64,000 nucleotides of DNA from Acidobacteriaceae bacterium (GTDB lineage Bacteria > Acidobacteriota > Terriglobia > Terriglobales > Acidobacteriaceae), in NCBI GenBank assembly GCA_003134995.1, contig PLDC01000020.1, positions 86,211-150,210 on the forward strand. Reading direction: 5' to 3'. A program made the translations under genes and the position numbers. Of the stretch, positions 28,519 through 35,899 are shown one piece after another; within the stretch, counting starts at the first letter, position 1; each line of letters opens with the position of its first letter. The notes under the pieces were generated by a model. It did not search any database, was not told the DNA's origin, and saw only the letters and a list, made by a program, of their open reading frames with translations.

Positions 28519-28974
28519 TCCTTGCTCCAACAGTCATGGCCTCCTGTGCAAAACGCCTCGCACTTTGCCACTTGCGCGCCTGCGCCGAGGCGAGTACGAT
28601 TATCTTGTTCTCATTGGCCACGTTCCCGCGTAGGCCTTCCGCGCCCCAGGCCGTTTCCCGGCGGCGCGACGGGTTCCGATAACGGATTACCGAATACGCA
28701 AAACTTAACAAGTTGTTTTCGCCAGTTAAGAGTGCTTCACCATAGAGCGGTCGAGGAATTGTGTAATTCTGCAGTTGGGTGATTCTTAAATTGAAAACCG
28801 CCTACCCGGTAAGGGTTCCAGTTACTCAATCGCCGAATTTCCCGGTTACTCGATTAGAAAATGGCTTAGCGCCAACAGTGTGTGAGCCTGCCGCAACCAA
28901 TGGGGAACCTGAAATTTTGAAGTTTTTCACCCTGCACCGGATCGAAAGCCGGCCTCGCAGGCTTTGAGAGGACT
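28519..28974. other. Gene-poor spacer
   Basis: About 450 nt with no convincing coding frame on either strand. It becomes AT-richer after 28680 and holds two GTTACTC copies 24 nt apart (near 28801-28845), perhaps a decayed 8-nt-period repeat. It probably contains the promoter of the next gene. Confidence 0.4.
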
Positions 28975-29700
28975 ATGAACGCAGGACCGTCAGGACCAGG
29001 ACGCGGATCAGGACAAGGATCCGGACAAGGGCAAGGATCAGGAAGACCCTCCGGAGGTGGTGGAGGCAGAAGCCGTCGGCGTCGGGGACGCAGACCCCCC
29101 AACCCACGCGGGCCACGCAACGCCGGCCCCGGCCAGGCGCGCCACAATCAGGATGGCATCTACACCGCGCCCATGGATCACAGCTATCGCGCCGCCTTAT
29201 CGGGCAATGGCAATGGCGGAGGAGGACGGCGGCAACGTCCCGGATTCGCCGCGCCTTTTGCGCCGGTCGATCCTGAGCCGCTGCCCGCTTTGCGCGAAGA
29301 TTCCAACTCGCGCATCTTTGCCTTCGTCGACGACCTGTTCTTTGCGGCCAAGATTCAAGAGACCGCGCGCAAACTCAACGTGAAAGTCGAGTTCGCCAAG
29401 AACGACAAAGACCTGGCCGAGCGCATGCAGCAGAATGGCGAAGAGAAACCCTCGCTGATCATCTTCGATCTGAACAACGCCAACGCCAAGCCGCTAACGC
29501 TGATCCCCAAATTGAAGGCGAAGCTTAAGAAGGGAACCTCGATCATCGGATTCCTCTCACACGTGCAGGGCGACCTGAAGCAGAAAGCTCACGAGGTCGG
29601 ATGCGACATGGTCCTGCCCCGTTCGGCATTCTCCCAGAACCTGCCTCAACTGCTGCGCCGCCACGGAGCGCCGGAAGACGAAAATCCCACGGTGCAATAG
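28975..29700 (+). CDS. Atypical receiver-domain protein with disordered Gly/Arg-rich N-terminus
   Basis: 241 residues. Residues 1-100 are Gly, Gln, Ser, Arg and Pro-rich, with a basic RSRRRRGRRPP cluster likely to bind nucleic acid. Residues about 108-230 resemble a CheY-like fold: IFAFVDDLFFA, then LIIFDLNN with the phospho-acceptor-position Asp, then IIGFLSH. The usual Lys is replaced in VLPRSAF by Arg, so phosphorylation is doubtful. GAGAGGACT precedes the ATG. No histidine kinase is adjacent. I infer a pseudo-receiver; function unknown. Confidence 0.75.
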   Translation: MNAGPSGPGRGSGQGSGQGQGSGRPSGGGGGRSRRRRGRRPPNPRGPRNAGPGQARHNQDGIYTAPMDHSYRAALSGNGNGGGGRRQRPGFAAPFAPVDPEPLPALREDSNSRIFAFVDDLFFAAKIQETARKLNVKVEFAKNDKDLAERMQQNGEEKPSLIIFDLNNANAKPLTLIPKLKAKLKKGTSIIGFLSHVQGDLKQKAHEVGCDMVLPRSAFSQNLPQLLRRHGAPEDENPTVQ

Positions 29701-29975
29701 CTCGCTCGGCTGCAAGTTGTTGAAAGCAAGGGAGCGGGTTAGAACGGCGCGTCTTGGTGCGAGATTTATTGCTTTAAGCTATTCGTACGTACACCCCAAC
29801 TGCCTGATTCCAAGGCACATACAGCCGCGAGTTAAATCGATTTAACTGTGCGTTTAATTGAGGCGAAGTCGCAGATGGGCCAAGGGTCACTCCGGGAGCC
29901 GAAACGCGTTCAGCGTGGCGGAGAATCGCCGGGCGGGGCATCGTGCGTGGTGGCCGAGAGCCCTTCCGGCGCCTT
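29701..29975. other. Convergent spacer with a perfect 18-bp palindrome
   Basis: No gene recognised. AGTTAAATCGATTTAACT at 29830-29847 is a perfect 18-bp palindrome in an AT-rich patch of otherwise GC-rich sequence. The rest shows no clear hairpin with a T-run. Confidence 0.6.
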
Positions 29976-30305
29976 TCAGCGGGTAAACATTTCCACCAGC
30001 ACGTTGGAAACGGTATAGGCGGTCTTAGGCGAAACCACGCCAAGCCGCCGGATCAATCGCTCACGAGCTACGGTACGCAACTGATCCAGCGCGACCTGCC
30101 CCGTCTTATTCCGGAAGACGAGGTTCACGCGCGTTGGATAGTTACGCTGGGTCGTGGTCATGGGGGCTGCGAGAACAGTCTCTAGGGCTTCGTTCATGTC
30201 ATCAGCGGAGACGACTAGGCATGGCCGGGTCTTTTTGATTTCTGCTCCCCTTGACGGGTCAAGAGCGACGAGCCAGACTTCGTCGCGCTTGGGATGGCTC
30301 ACCAT
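29976..30305 (-). CDS. mazF: MazF/PemK-type mRNA interferase toxin
   Basis: 109 residues from the ATG at 30305, which has GAGGAG 5 nt upstream; a GTG two codons earlier is too close to that site. The fold is recognisable from KRDEVWLVALDPSRGAEIKKTRPCLVVS, with the conserved Pro-Cys/Val pattern and TRVNLVFRNKTGQVALDQLRTV, as in PemK/MazF endoribonucleases. The start overlaps the antitoxin stop by 7 nt, so the two are translationally coupled. Confidence 0.92.
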   Translation of the reverse strand: MVSHPKRDEVWLVALDPSRGAEIKKTRPCLVVSADDMNEALETVLAAPMTTTQRNYPTRVNLVFRNKTGQVALDQLRTVARERLIRRLGVVSPKTAYTVSNVLVEMFTR

Positions 30306-30547
30306 GTCCACTCCTCGTCGTCAAACGCACTGGGAGGCAGACCGTCGAGCAACATTTCCCGCTTGATCGGCTGCGCTGCGGCAAAGGCCTCTTTCCAGCC
30401 CTCGCGCGGGGCGCGATGAGGTGCGATGATTAGGCCTTCGGGAGCGACGCGGACTTCTACGACATCGCCGAAGCCGCACTGCGCTATCAACGGCTTAGGG
30501 ATGCGGATGCCGCGTGAGTTGCCGATGCGTGTGAGTTCTAAGAGCAT
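30299..30547 (-). CDS. mazE: AbrB/MazE-type antitoxin
   Basis: 82 residues from the ATG at 30547, with GGAGG at 30553-30557. The N-terminal swapped-hairpin DNA-binding domain shows the typical LTRIGNSRGIRIPKPLIAQC. The acidic C-terminus (SAFDDEEWTW) would wrap the toxin. It is preceded by a good promoter whose -10 overlaps a palindrome, consistent with autorepression by this protein. Confidence 0.92.
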   Translation of the reverse strand: MLLELTRIGNSRGIRIPKPLIAQCGFGDVVEVRVAPEGLIIAPHRAPREGWKEAFAAAQPIKREMLLDGLPPSAFDDEEWTW

Positions 30548-30565
30548 AACAACCTCCGTAGCCAC

Positions 30566-30595
30566 ATTGTAATTACATCGTGAAACCGGAGTCAA
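30566..30595 (-). promoter_or_regulatory. mazEF promoter with overlapping palindromic operator
   Basis: On the minus strand TTGACT (30590-30595), an 18-nt spacer and TACAAT (30566-30571) form a good sigma70 promoter. The -10 lies within the perfect palindrome TGTAATTACA (30568-30577), a likely binding site for the antitoxin. Confidence 0.6.
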
Positions 30596-30631
30596 GCCCC
30601 CGATTCAAGTTGGGAAGCCGGCAAGAACTCA

Positions 30632-30666
30632 AAAACTGAGAACCGAGAACTGAGAACTGAGAACTG
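30632..30666. repeat. YAG-type heptamer array
   Basis: Five 7-nt units; on the minus strand CAGTTCT three times, CGGTTCT and CAGTTTT. It lies between the HIT gene stop (30671) and the mazEF promoter. Confidence 0.85.
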
Positions 30667-30670
30667 CTCC

Positions 30671-31024
30671 CTACCCCGGAGGCCAGTTCAGCCCGCGTCC
30701 CCCCAATAAATGGACGTGAAGATGAAAAACAGTCTGCCCCGCACCCGGCCCCACGTTCACCACCGTGCGGTATCCCTGCTCAACATTTCGCTGGCGCGCA
30801 ATCTCCGCTGCCACCAGATGACAACGGCCAATCACGTCGGCGTCCTCGGCCTGCGCTTCGTTCAATCCCGCAAAATGTTTCTTCGGGACGATCAGCACGT
30901 GCGTCGGAGCTTTCGGCTTGATGTCTTCAAAGGCAAAGACATGCTCGTCCTCATAAACTTTCTTCGCGGGAATCTTGCCGCTGATGATGCGGCAAAAAAG
31001 GCAGTCGCTGTTCAGGTCAGTCAT
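30671..31024 (-). CDS. HIT-family (histidine triad) nucleotide-binding protein
   Basis: 117 residues, the usual size of HINT/PKCI proteins. It contains DCLFCRIISGKIPAKKVYED at the start, DIKPKAPTHVLIVPKKH in the middle and the histidine triad HLHVHLLGGR near the end. Such enzymes hydrolyse purine nucleoside phosphoramidates. A Zn-type Cys pair (CLFC) is present. The 3' end abuts the heptamer array. Confidence 0.93.
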   Translation of the reverse strand: MTDLNSDCLFCRIISGKIPAKKVYEDEHVFAFEDIKPKAPTHVLIVPKKHFAGLNEAQAEDADVIGRCHLVAAEIARQRNVEQGYRTVVNVGPGAGQTVFHLHVHLLGGRGLNWPPG

Positions 31025-31096
31025 GGTCTGTCACCGAAAAAATCACTGTGTTAAAAACGATAGCACCTGAGTCAGGGAATTGTCAGCGGCCAGTCG

Positions 31097-31861
31097 CTAT
31101 CTAAATTTCGTGACTAATTCTGCAAACGGCTCAGAGCCCACGTTCCATGTGCCCTCGAAGGGATTATCCAGATCCATCAGCACAAAGTTGGCGAAGAAAA
31201 GGAGCATGGTCGTAATTGCAATCGAAACCAAACCAAGCGCCAGATTGCGAAACGGAAAAAAGAAAAGCAGAAACAGAATCATCGCCGCTGTAAGTGTGAC
31301 GAATACCACCAGCGTCTGCGGCATTCGCTTCACGCTCAGGGCAAGCCGTTCATCGCGGTGCGCGCTCGCCTGATTCGCAATCTCAAGCAGCCTCTGGTAG
31401 AGGATGCGCTCTGTGTCGCTCTCCGGCTTTACGTCAGTGACGCTCGAAATCACCGCAGAGAATTGTTTATCGGTCTTGTCGGTGTCTTCGCCCGCCGACA
31501 GCGACTTCCATTCCGTTTCCGCAACTCCCCGCGCATAAGTCTTCACCGCCCGCACGATCGGTTCGCGCACGGACTCTTTCAATCGCTGGCTGAAAAGCAG
31601 CAAGTCCTTCAACGCCCCCGACTCCTTTTGAATCATGCTTTCGACAGCCGTGAACTGTCCCCAGATCACATAGATGGCGAACGCATACACAACGCTGTAC
31701 AGCGTCCCGATGATCTGGAGAAGCGCACCGATCCCCTCGGCATCGTTCTCGAAAAGCTTATGAAAGCCAGCGATTCGCAAGACAAAGTAAATCGCCACCG
31801 CGACCGCGATAATCTTTGCGGCGCGAATGCGCGCAGTTCCGGGAATCACGTCTGGCATCAT
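31097..31861 (-). CDS. Membrane protein of the DUF4239 (bestrophin-like) family
   Basis: 254 residues with four hydrophobic segments: two near the N-terminus (IIAVAVAIYFVLRIAG, IIGTLYSVVYAFAIYVIWG) and two near the C-terminus (MPQTLVVFVTLTAAMILFLLFFF, LVSIAITTMLLFFANFVLM). A cytoplasmic helical domain lies between them. The C-terminal MDLDNPFEGTWNV is the signature of DUF4239. Possibly a channel or sensor; function unproven. Isolated gene, flanked by heptamer repeats on the upstream side. Confidence 0.8.
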   Translation of the reverse strand: MMPDVIPGTARIRAAKIIAVAVAIYFVLRIAGFHKLFENDAEGIGALLQIIGTLYSVVYAFAIYVIWGQFTAVESMIQKESGALKDLLLFSQRLKESVREPIVRAVKTYARGVAETEWKSLSAGEDTDKTDKQFSAVISSVTDVKPESDTERILYQRLLEIANQASAHRDERLALSVKRMPQTLVVFVTLTAAMILFLLFFFPFRNLALGLVSIAITTMLLFFANFVLMDLDNPFEGTWNVGSEPFAELVTKFR

Positions 31862-31869
31862 AGGAAACC

Positions 31870-31954
31870 CAGTGGTTAGGGGCTAGGGGTTCGGGGGTTT
31901 GGGGGCAGTTCACCCATGCTGGCTGATTCCTTACCCCTAATCCCTATCCCCTGC
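31870..31954. repeat. Inverted pair of YAG-type heptamer arrays
   Basis: Left array 31870-31904: CAGTGGT, TAGGGGC, TAGGGGT, TCGGGGG, TTTGGGG. Right array 31931-31954 in the opposite orientation, reverse complement units GGGGATA, GGGATTA, GGGGTAA. It fills the whole gap between the DUF4239 start and the rlpA stop. Confidence 0.85.
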
Positions 31955-32758
31955 TTAATCCAATCTCACTAAAAACACCGCGCCCTCCGTAGTCGTGGTC
32001 TCACCCGCAAGCTGATCGGCGCGCTGGCGATCGTCGTCGAGAACCCGCACCCTCACCCACCAATCACCCGCGGGACTCTTCAGGCATTTTACTTTTGCCG
32101 TTCGGTATCGGTGTTCGAGATGATCCGTTAACTTTCTTGCTGCGTCTTCGTCAGGGAAGCCGCCTATCTGCACTGCCCACTTTCCGCCGGTTTCGAGCGG
32201 CACCGGCGATTGCATCACTTCAACTCTTACTTCGGCGACTCCGGGCGTGTAGACGTCGAGCTTGCGGGCGGCGGCCAGCGATAAATCAAGTAAGCGCCCT
32301 GGGATGAACGGCCCGCGGTCGGTCACGCGCACCAGCGCAGTGTGGCCAGTCTTTAAATTGGTGACGCGCACAATCGACCCCAGCGGCAGAGTGCGATGCG
32401 CGGCCGTCATCGCGTGCATGTTGTAAACTTCGCCATTCGATCCGCGGCGGTTGTGATACGGAGGACCATACCAACTTGCTTTGCCGGTTTCAGTAGCCAG
32501 GGGCACAGCGCCAGCGGGAATCGTGGGCTCGGCCAGATCTGCGCCGGTTTTATCCTTGCGCTCGGCTTCCGATGGATTTTTAGTTTTCGCGGAGTCGCCG
32601 GCAGGCGGAGGAGCAGGCGCTTCGGCAGAAGGTGACGGTGGCACCGGCACATTCACGGGAGTCTGCTTGGGATGGCCGCAGCCTGAGAGCAGCAGCAAGA
32701 TGGCTAACAGCGCCACAAGCCTGGCGCAATCGATCGAAGCTGCTCGACGTAGCTTCAC
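31955..32758 (-). CDS. rlpA: RlpA-like septal-ring lytic transglycosylase lipoprotein with SPOR domain
   Basis: 267 residues. The lipoprotein signal ends in LLLLSGCG. A Pro/Lys-rich linker leads to the double-psi barrel (about 90-175) with GKASWYGPPYHNRRGSNG, MTAAHRTLPLGS and VRVTDRGPF, where the catalytic Asp and His of RlpA are kept. A C-terminal SPOR domain (about 188-265; WAVQIGGFPDEDAARKL) binds denuded septal glycan. Its ATG overlaps the stop of the small upstream gene by 4 nt. Confidence 0.92.
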   Translation of the reverse strand: MKLRRAASIDCARLVALLAILLLLSGCGHPKQTPVNVPVPPSPSAEAPAPPPAGDSAKTKNPSEAERKDKTGADLAEPTIPAGAVPLATETGKASWYGPPYHNRRGSNGEVYNMHAMTAAHRTLPLGSIVRVTNLKTGHTALVRVTDRGPFIPGRLLDLSLAAARKLDVYTPGVAEVRVEVMQSPVPLETGGKWAVQIGGFPDEDAARKLTDHLEHRYRTAKVKCLKSPAGDWWVRVRVLDDDRQRADQLAGETTTTEGAVFLVRLD

Positions 32759-32982
32759 TTCTTCGAGGCTTTTTGCTGTTCCATGTAGTCGGCCAGTTCG
32801 GTGAGCTTCACGCTGGCCACGCGCAGCGCTTTGGTCGAATGCTGGCGCACCGCCGGGACAACTTCGTCGTTCAGGTATTTGATGAATTCGGGAATCTCTT
32901 TCTCCATGCGTTCGGCGGCTTCGGCGACAGTCTTGCTGACGCGCGCCGATGCGTCTTCCACCTTGCGGTTAAAGTCGTTCAT
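32755..32982 (-). CDS. Small helical protein of unknown function
   Basis: 75 residues, highly charged and predicted all-helical (KVEDASARVSKTVAEAAERM, RVASVKLTELADYMEQQ), with no signal peptide or membrane segment. The ATG is preceded by GAGGAGC at good distance. Its stop overlaps the rlpA start by 4 nt, so the two are co-translated. It may be a coiled-coil cell-envelope accessory factor, but that is only inference from the operon. Confidence 0.75.
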   Translation of the reverse strand: MNDFNRKVEDASARVSKTVAEAAERMEKEIPEFIKYLNDEVVPAVRQHSTKALRVASVKLTELADYMEQQKASKK

Positions 32983-33088
32983 GATGCTCCTCGATGCTGG
33001 GCGTGTATGAACTCACGCGCGGGTTGCGGATGCCAGACAGGGCTATTATTTCGTGGTTCGGAGCGCGGGGTCAATGGCGGTCGAGTTT

Positions 33089-33215
33089 CTCTCGTGCGGT
33101 CTCAGCGGGTGTTCTCAGCGTCCCGCTGCGTTCAAGCTTCTGACCTTTGCGAAAATTAAACCAAAAGCTTGAACCGCAGAGGACCGCCGAGAACACCCGC
33201 AGAGACCGCTGAGAG
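33089..33215. repeat. Long inverted repeat with 51-bp arms
   Basis: Arms at 33089-33139 and 33165-33215 match over most of their length and are bounded internally by the AAGCTT on each side. The 25-nt loop is AT-rich. The arms are built from repeated CTCAGCGG / CTCTGCGG words. It lies immediately upstream of the AbrB/PIN promoter and encodes nothing. Confidence 0.85.
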
Positions 33216-33236
33216 ATCCGCTTTTCTAAGTTCAGC

Positions 33237-33264
33237 TTGCAGTAAGGATTCCATCCTTGATAAA
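33237..33264 (+). promoter_or_regulatory. Putative promoter and operator of the AbrB/PIN pair
   Basis: TTGCAG (33237-33242), a 16-nt spacer and GATAAA (33259-33264). The spacer holds a palindrome AAGGAT-TCC-ATCCTT (33244-33258), and AGTAAGGATT occurs at both 33241 and 33264. The -10 is only 9 nt from the ATG, so the leader would be very short. Confidence 0.45.
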
Positions 33265-33273
33265 GTAAGGATT

Positions 33274-33615
33274 ATGCCCAAGGTGACATCCAAGCTGCAG
33301 TTGACCGTCCCCAAGGCCATTGCTGACCAGTACGGTATCCGGCCGGGCGACGAACTGGAGTGGGTTCCCGCGGGGGAGAGCATTCGCGTCGAACTCGTGC
33401 GCCACAAAGCCAAGGCCGGACACGAACTGACGACAGAGGAACGGCTGGCGCTGTTCGATGCCAACACGAAGTGGTTAGACGAACTCCAGGCGGAACAACT
33501 GAAAGAAGCAAAGGCTAAAGGCACGAGCCTCACCCGGGAAACCCGCGGCTGGACGCGCGAGGAGCTATACGAAGATGAGAGGGGATTACCTCGTGGCCTC
33601 CCTCGTCGACACTAA
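33274..33615 (+). CDS. AbrB-family antitoxin (VapB-like)
   Basis: 113 residues from the ATG at 33274, preceded by AAGG. The N-terminal swapped-hairpin domain is plain: MPKVTSKLQLTVPKAIADQY GIRPGDELEW, in two consecutive segments. A longer charged helix with KAKAGHELTTEERLALFDAN follows and would bind the toxin. It overlaps the PIN toxin gene by about 23 nt. AbrB-type antitoxins pair with PIN toxins in VapBC systems. Confidence 0.88.
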   Translation: MPKVTSKLQLTVPKAIADQYGIRPGDELEWVPAGESIRVELVRHKAKAGHELTTEERLALFDANTKWLDELQAEQLKEAKAKGTSLTRETRGWTREELYEDERGLPRGLPRRH

Positions 33616-34033
33616 TATCCTGGTCTACCGTTGCGACCCGCGAGATCCCCGCAAACGCGAAGCGGCGCGTCAGATTTTGCGCGCCGGTGAGAAATCCGGC
33701 GAGTTCCGAATTTCGCATCAGTCGCTGGTTGAGTTTGTGAATTCCGTGACGCGATTGCGCGGTCGAACCGAACCGATCATGACTCTAGGCGATGCGACGC
33801 GGCAAGCGGAATTATTCATGTCGGAATTTCCCGTTCTTTATCCGAACGAGCATGTGTTCCGCGCCGCATTGTACGGAGCGGCAACGTATCGCTTGCCCTG
33901 GTTTGACGCGCACCTATGGGCGTACGCATCGCACTATGGCATTTCTGAACTTGTCTCCGAAGACTTCGAACATGGCCGTATGTACGGCGCGGTGCGCGTG
34001 AGAAATCCATTTGTGGCGCTAGGTTTGGGCTAA
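33593..34033 (+). CDS. PIN-domain ribonuclease toxin (VapC-like)
   Basis: 146 residues if started at the GTG at 33593, which has GAGAGGGG 8 nt upstream; an ATG at 33575 gives six more residues and lacks a site. PIN motifs: SLVDTNILVYRCD (first Asp), SLVEFVNSV (Glu), and LPWFDAHLWAYASHYG followed by VSEDF (later acidic residues). These acids bind the metal for RNA cleavage. Last gene of the pair; mutY begins 10 nt downstream. Confidence 0.9.
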   Translation: MASLVDTNILVYRCDPRDPRKREAARQILRAGEKSGEFRISHQSLVEFVNSVTRLRGRTEPIMTLGDATRQAELFMSEFPVLYPNEHVFRAALYGAATYRLPWFDAHLWAYASHYGISELVSEDFEHGRMYGAVRVRNPFVALGLG

Positions 34034-34043
34034 CCTTGAGAAG

Positions 34044-35048
34044 GTGAAGACGCCACAGTCCATCCCTAATTCGCTTTCGGACCGCCAGCAACGCTGCCTC
34101 CGCAAGAACATTCTCGCCTGGTACGACCTGCATAAGCGCGATCTCCCCTGGCGTACGAGCAGCGATCCGTACCGCGTATGGCTTTCCGAGATCATGTTGC
34201 AGCAAACCCGCGTGGCAGCGGTAATCGATCACTATCAGGAATTCCTGCGGCGCTTTCCCACGGTGGAGAAATTGGCTGCTGCGCGCGAGGCCAGCGTGCT
34301 TGCGGCATGGAGCGGCCTCGGCTACTACCGGCGCGCGCGCATGATGCACGCAGCCGCAAAAGTCATCGTGCGCGAGCTCGGCGGAAAGTTTCCGGCGACC
34401 GAAAAAGCGCTGCGCGAGTTGCCTGGTATCGGCCGCTACACGGCGGCGGCAATCGCCAGCATCGCGTTCAACGAGCCGGTCGCAGTCGTAGATGGAAATG
34501 TCGAGCGCGTGTTGCAACGCGTAGCGGGGAAGCGGCTTGCAGGCGAAGAATTATGGATCGAGGCGAATCGCCTGCTGGATGCCAAGCGTCCCGGCGACTT
34601 CAACCAGGCGATGATGGAGTTAGGCGCGACGGTGTGCACGCCGCGCGCGCCGGCGTGCTTAACATGTCCGGTGGTCGGCCTGTGTGCCACGCGCGGAGAG
34701 CTGGCGAAGTCCGAAAAAGCAGCAAGACAAAAGAAGCGCGAGATTCATTACACGCTGAATTGCCGCAATGGAGATGTCCGAGATGCTGAAGTGTTCCTAG
34801 TGCAGCGGGCCAAAGATGCGTCGCTAATGCCCGGCATGTGGGAGTTGCCCGAGTTAGCGAACATGAATGGAGACGTTCCGGCATTCACGCTGCGGCATTC
34901 GATTACGATAACGGACTACACCGTGCGCGTGTGGCGCGGCGTCGCAACATCGACAGAGTTCGGAAAATGGATTCCAGCTGAGCGCTTGAAAAAAATTGCA
35001 CTTACTGGACTGGCGCGAAAGATTCTGCGGAAGGTGGAAATGCTTTGA
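34044..35048 (+). CDS. mutY: A/G-specific adenine DNA glycosylase
   Basis: 334 residues, GTG start. Catalytic Glu49 lies in LSEIMLQQTRV, the helix-hairpin-helix is LPGIGRYTAAAI, and catalytic Asp150 is in VVDGNVERV. The [4Fe-4S] loop is CTPRAPACLTCPVVGLC (spacing 6-2-5). A NUDIX-like C-terminal domain (about 230-330) recognises 8-oxoguanine. It removes adenine mispaired with 8-oxoG. It follows the AbrB/PIN pair closely and could share its transcript. Confidence 0.95.
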   Translation: MKTPQSIPNSLSDRQQRCLRKNILAWYDLHKRDLPWRTSSDPYRVWLSEIMLQQTRVAAVIDHYQEFLRRFPTVEKLAAAREASVLAAWSGLGYYRRARMMHAAAKVIVRELGGKFPATEKALRELPGIGRYTAAAIASIAFNEPVAVVDGNVERVLQRVAGKRLAGEELWIEANRLLDAKRPGDFNQAMMELGATVCTPRAPACLTCPVVGLCATRGELAKSEKAARQKKREIHYTLNCRNGDVRDAEVFLVQRAKDASLMPGMWELPELANMNGDVPAFTLRHSITITDYTVRVWRGVATSTEFGKWIPAERLKKIALTGLARKILRKVEML

Positions 35049-35073
35049 GCATTCTTACGCTGAAAGGCCGCCT

Positions 35074-35108
35074 TACGCTGGCGGCTGGCAACTGGCGGCC
35101 GGCAGCTG
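35074..35108. repeat. YAG-type heptamer array (single arm)
   Basis: Five 7-nt units on the plus strand: TACGCTG, GCGGCTG, GCAACTG, GCGGCCG, GCAGCTG. Their reverse complements begin CAG or CGG. It lies 26 nt after the mutY stop. Confidence 0.7.
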
Positions 35109-35204
35109 CTTTGTCTCCGCATCGTCTAGAATAAAAGCAGGTCAGAGTGAGAACGTATGCGCTGGCTGCGACGCATCCTGAAACGACAAACCGGAGGACG
35201 ACCG

Positions 35205-35702
35205 ATGGCGGCATTGACTGCGGGCACCAAAGCGCCCGATTTTGAATTGAAAGCATTGGATGGCAGGAGTTTCGTGCTCAGCGAAGAGTTGGCGCATGGG
35301 CCGATCATGTTGGCATTTTTCAAGGTGTCGTGTCCTATTTGCCAGTATGCGTTTCCGTTTCTCGAGCGACTGGAGCGCGCGTACGGACATACGACTGCCA
35401 GAATCATCGGCGTTTCGCAGAACGATCCTAAGCAGACCGTAGCGTTCAGCAGAGAGTTTGGCGTGACATTTCCTGTGCTGCTCGATGACACGGAATCCTA
35501 TCCCGTATCGAATGCGTACGGCTTGACCAACGTCCCAAGCGTGTTCTGGGTTGGGCAGGACGGCGAGATTGAAATCTCGAGCGTGGGCTGGGTGAAGGCT
35601 GACTTCGAAGAGGTCAGCAGAAAAATGGCGGAGGCGCGAAACATTCCTCCTGCGCTCGTGTTCAAACCCGGGGAAGACGTGCGCGATTTTCGCGCTGGTT
35701 GA
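35205..35702 (+). CDS. Peroxiredoxin-like / AhpC-TSA family redoxin
   Basis: 165 residues from the ATG at 35205, chosen over 35157 because GGAGGA lies 7 nt upstream. The thioredoxin fold has APDFELKALDG, then FFKVSCPICQYAFPF with a CxxC motif rather than the single peroxidatic Cys of classic peroxiredoxins, and NVPSVFWV with the cis-Pro. No signal peptide in this form, so it is cytoplasmic. It could be a peroxidase or a thiol-disulfide oxidoreductase. Confidence 0.85.
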   Translation: MAALTAGTKAPDFELKALDGRSFVLSEELAHGPIMLAFFKVSCPICQYAFPFLERLERAYGHTTARIIGVSQNDPKQTVAFSREFGVTFPVLLDDTESYPVSNAYGLTNVPSVFWVGQDGEIEISSVGWVKADFEEVSRKMAEARNIPPALVFKPGEDVRDFRAG

Positions 35703-35899
35703 AGCTCCAGGAATTAATCCCGCGGTCGCGGGAAAGTTGATCAATCTTAACCAGCCCGGCGTTCGCCATTGTTGAATACTGGCGGGGTTTGGAATTCCTA
35801 AAGTAGCTCGCTGCCGTCTTTTTGTGTCTCCGATTCCAACCGTTACCACGTACGATCAACCAAGTTTCTTACTGCCTCTCATCTCAACGGATGGTTTTC

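Noticed and set aside
28779..28967. Possible 62-residue plus-strand gene
   Set aside because: No ribosome site and low-complexity repeats in the DNA; probably not coding.
29774..30043. Possible small minus-strand gene ending in RLYVPWNQAVGVYVRIA
   Set aside because: The C-terminus looks protein-like, but most of it overlaps mazF and the 18-bp palindrome, and there is no ribosome site.
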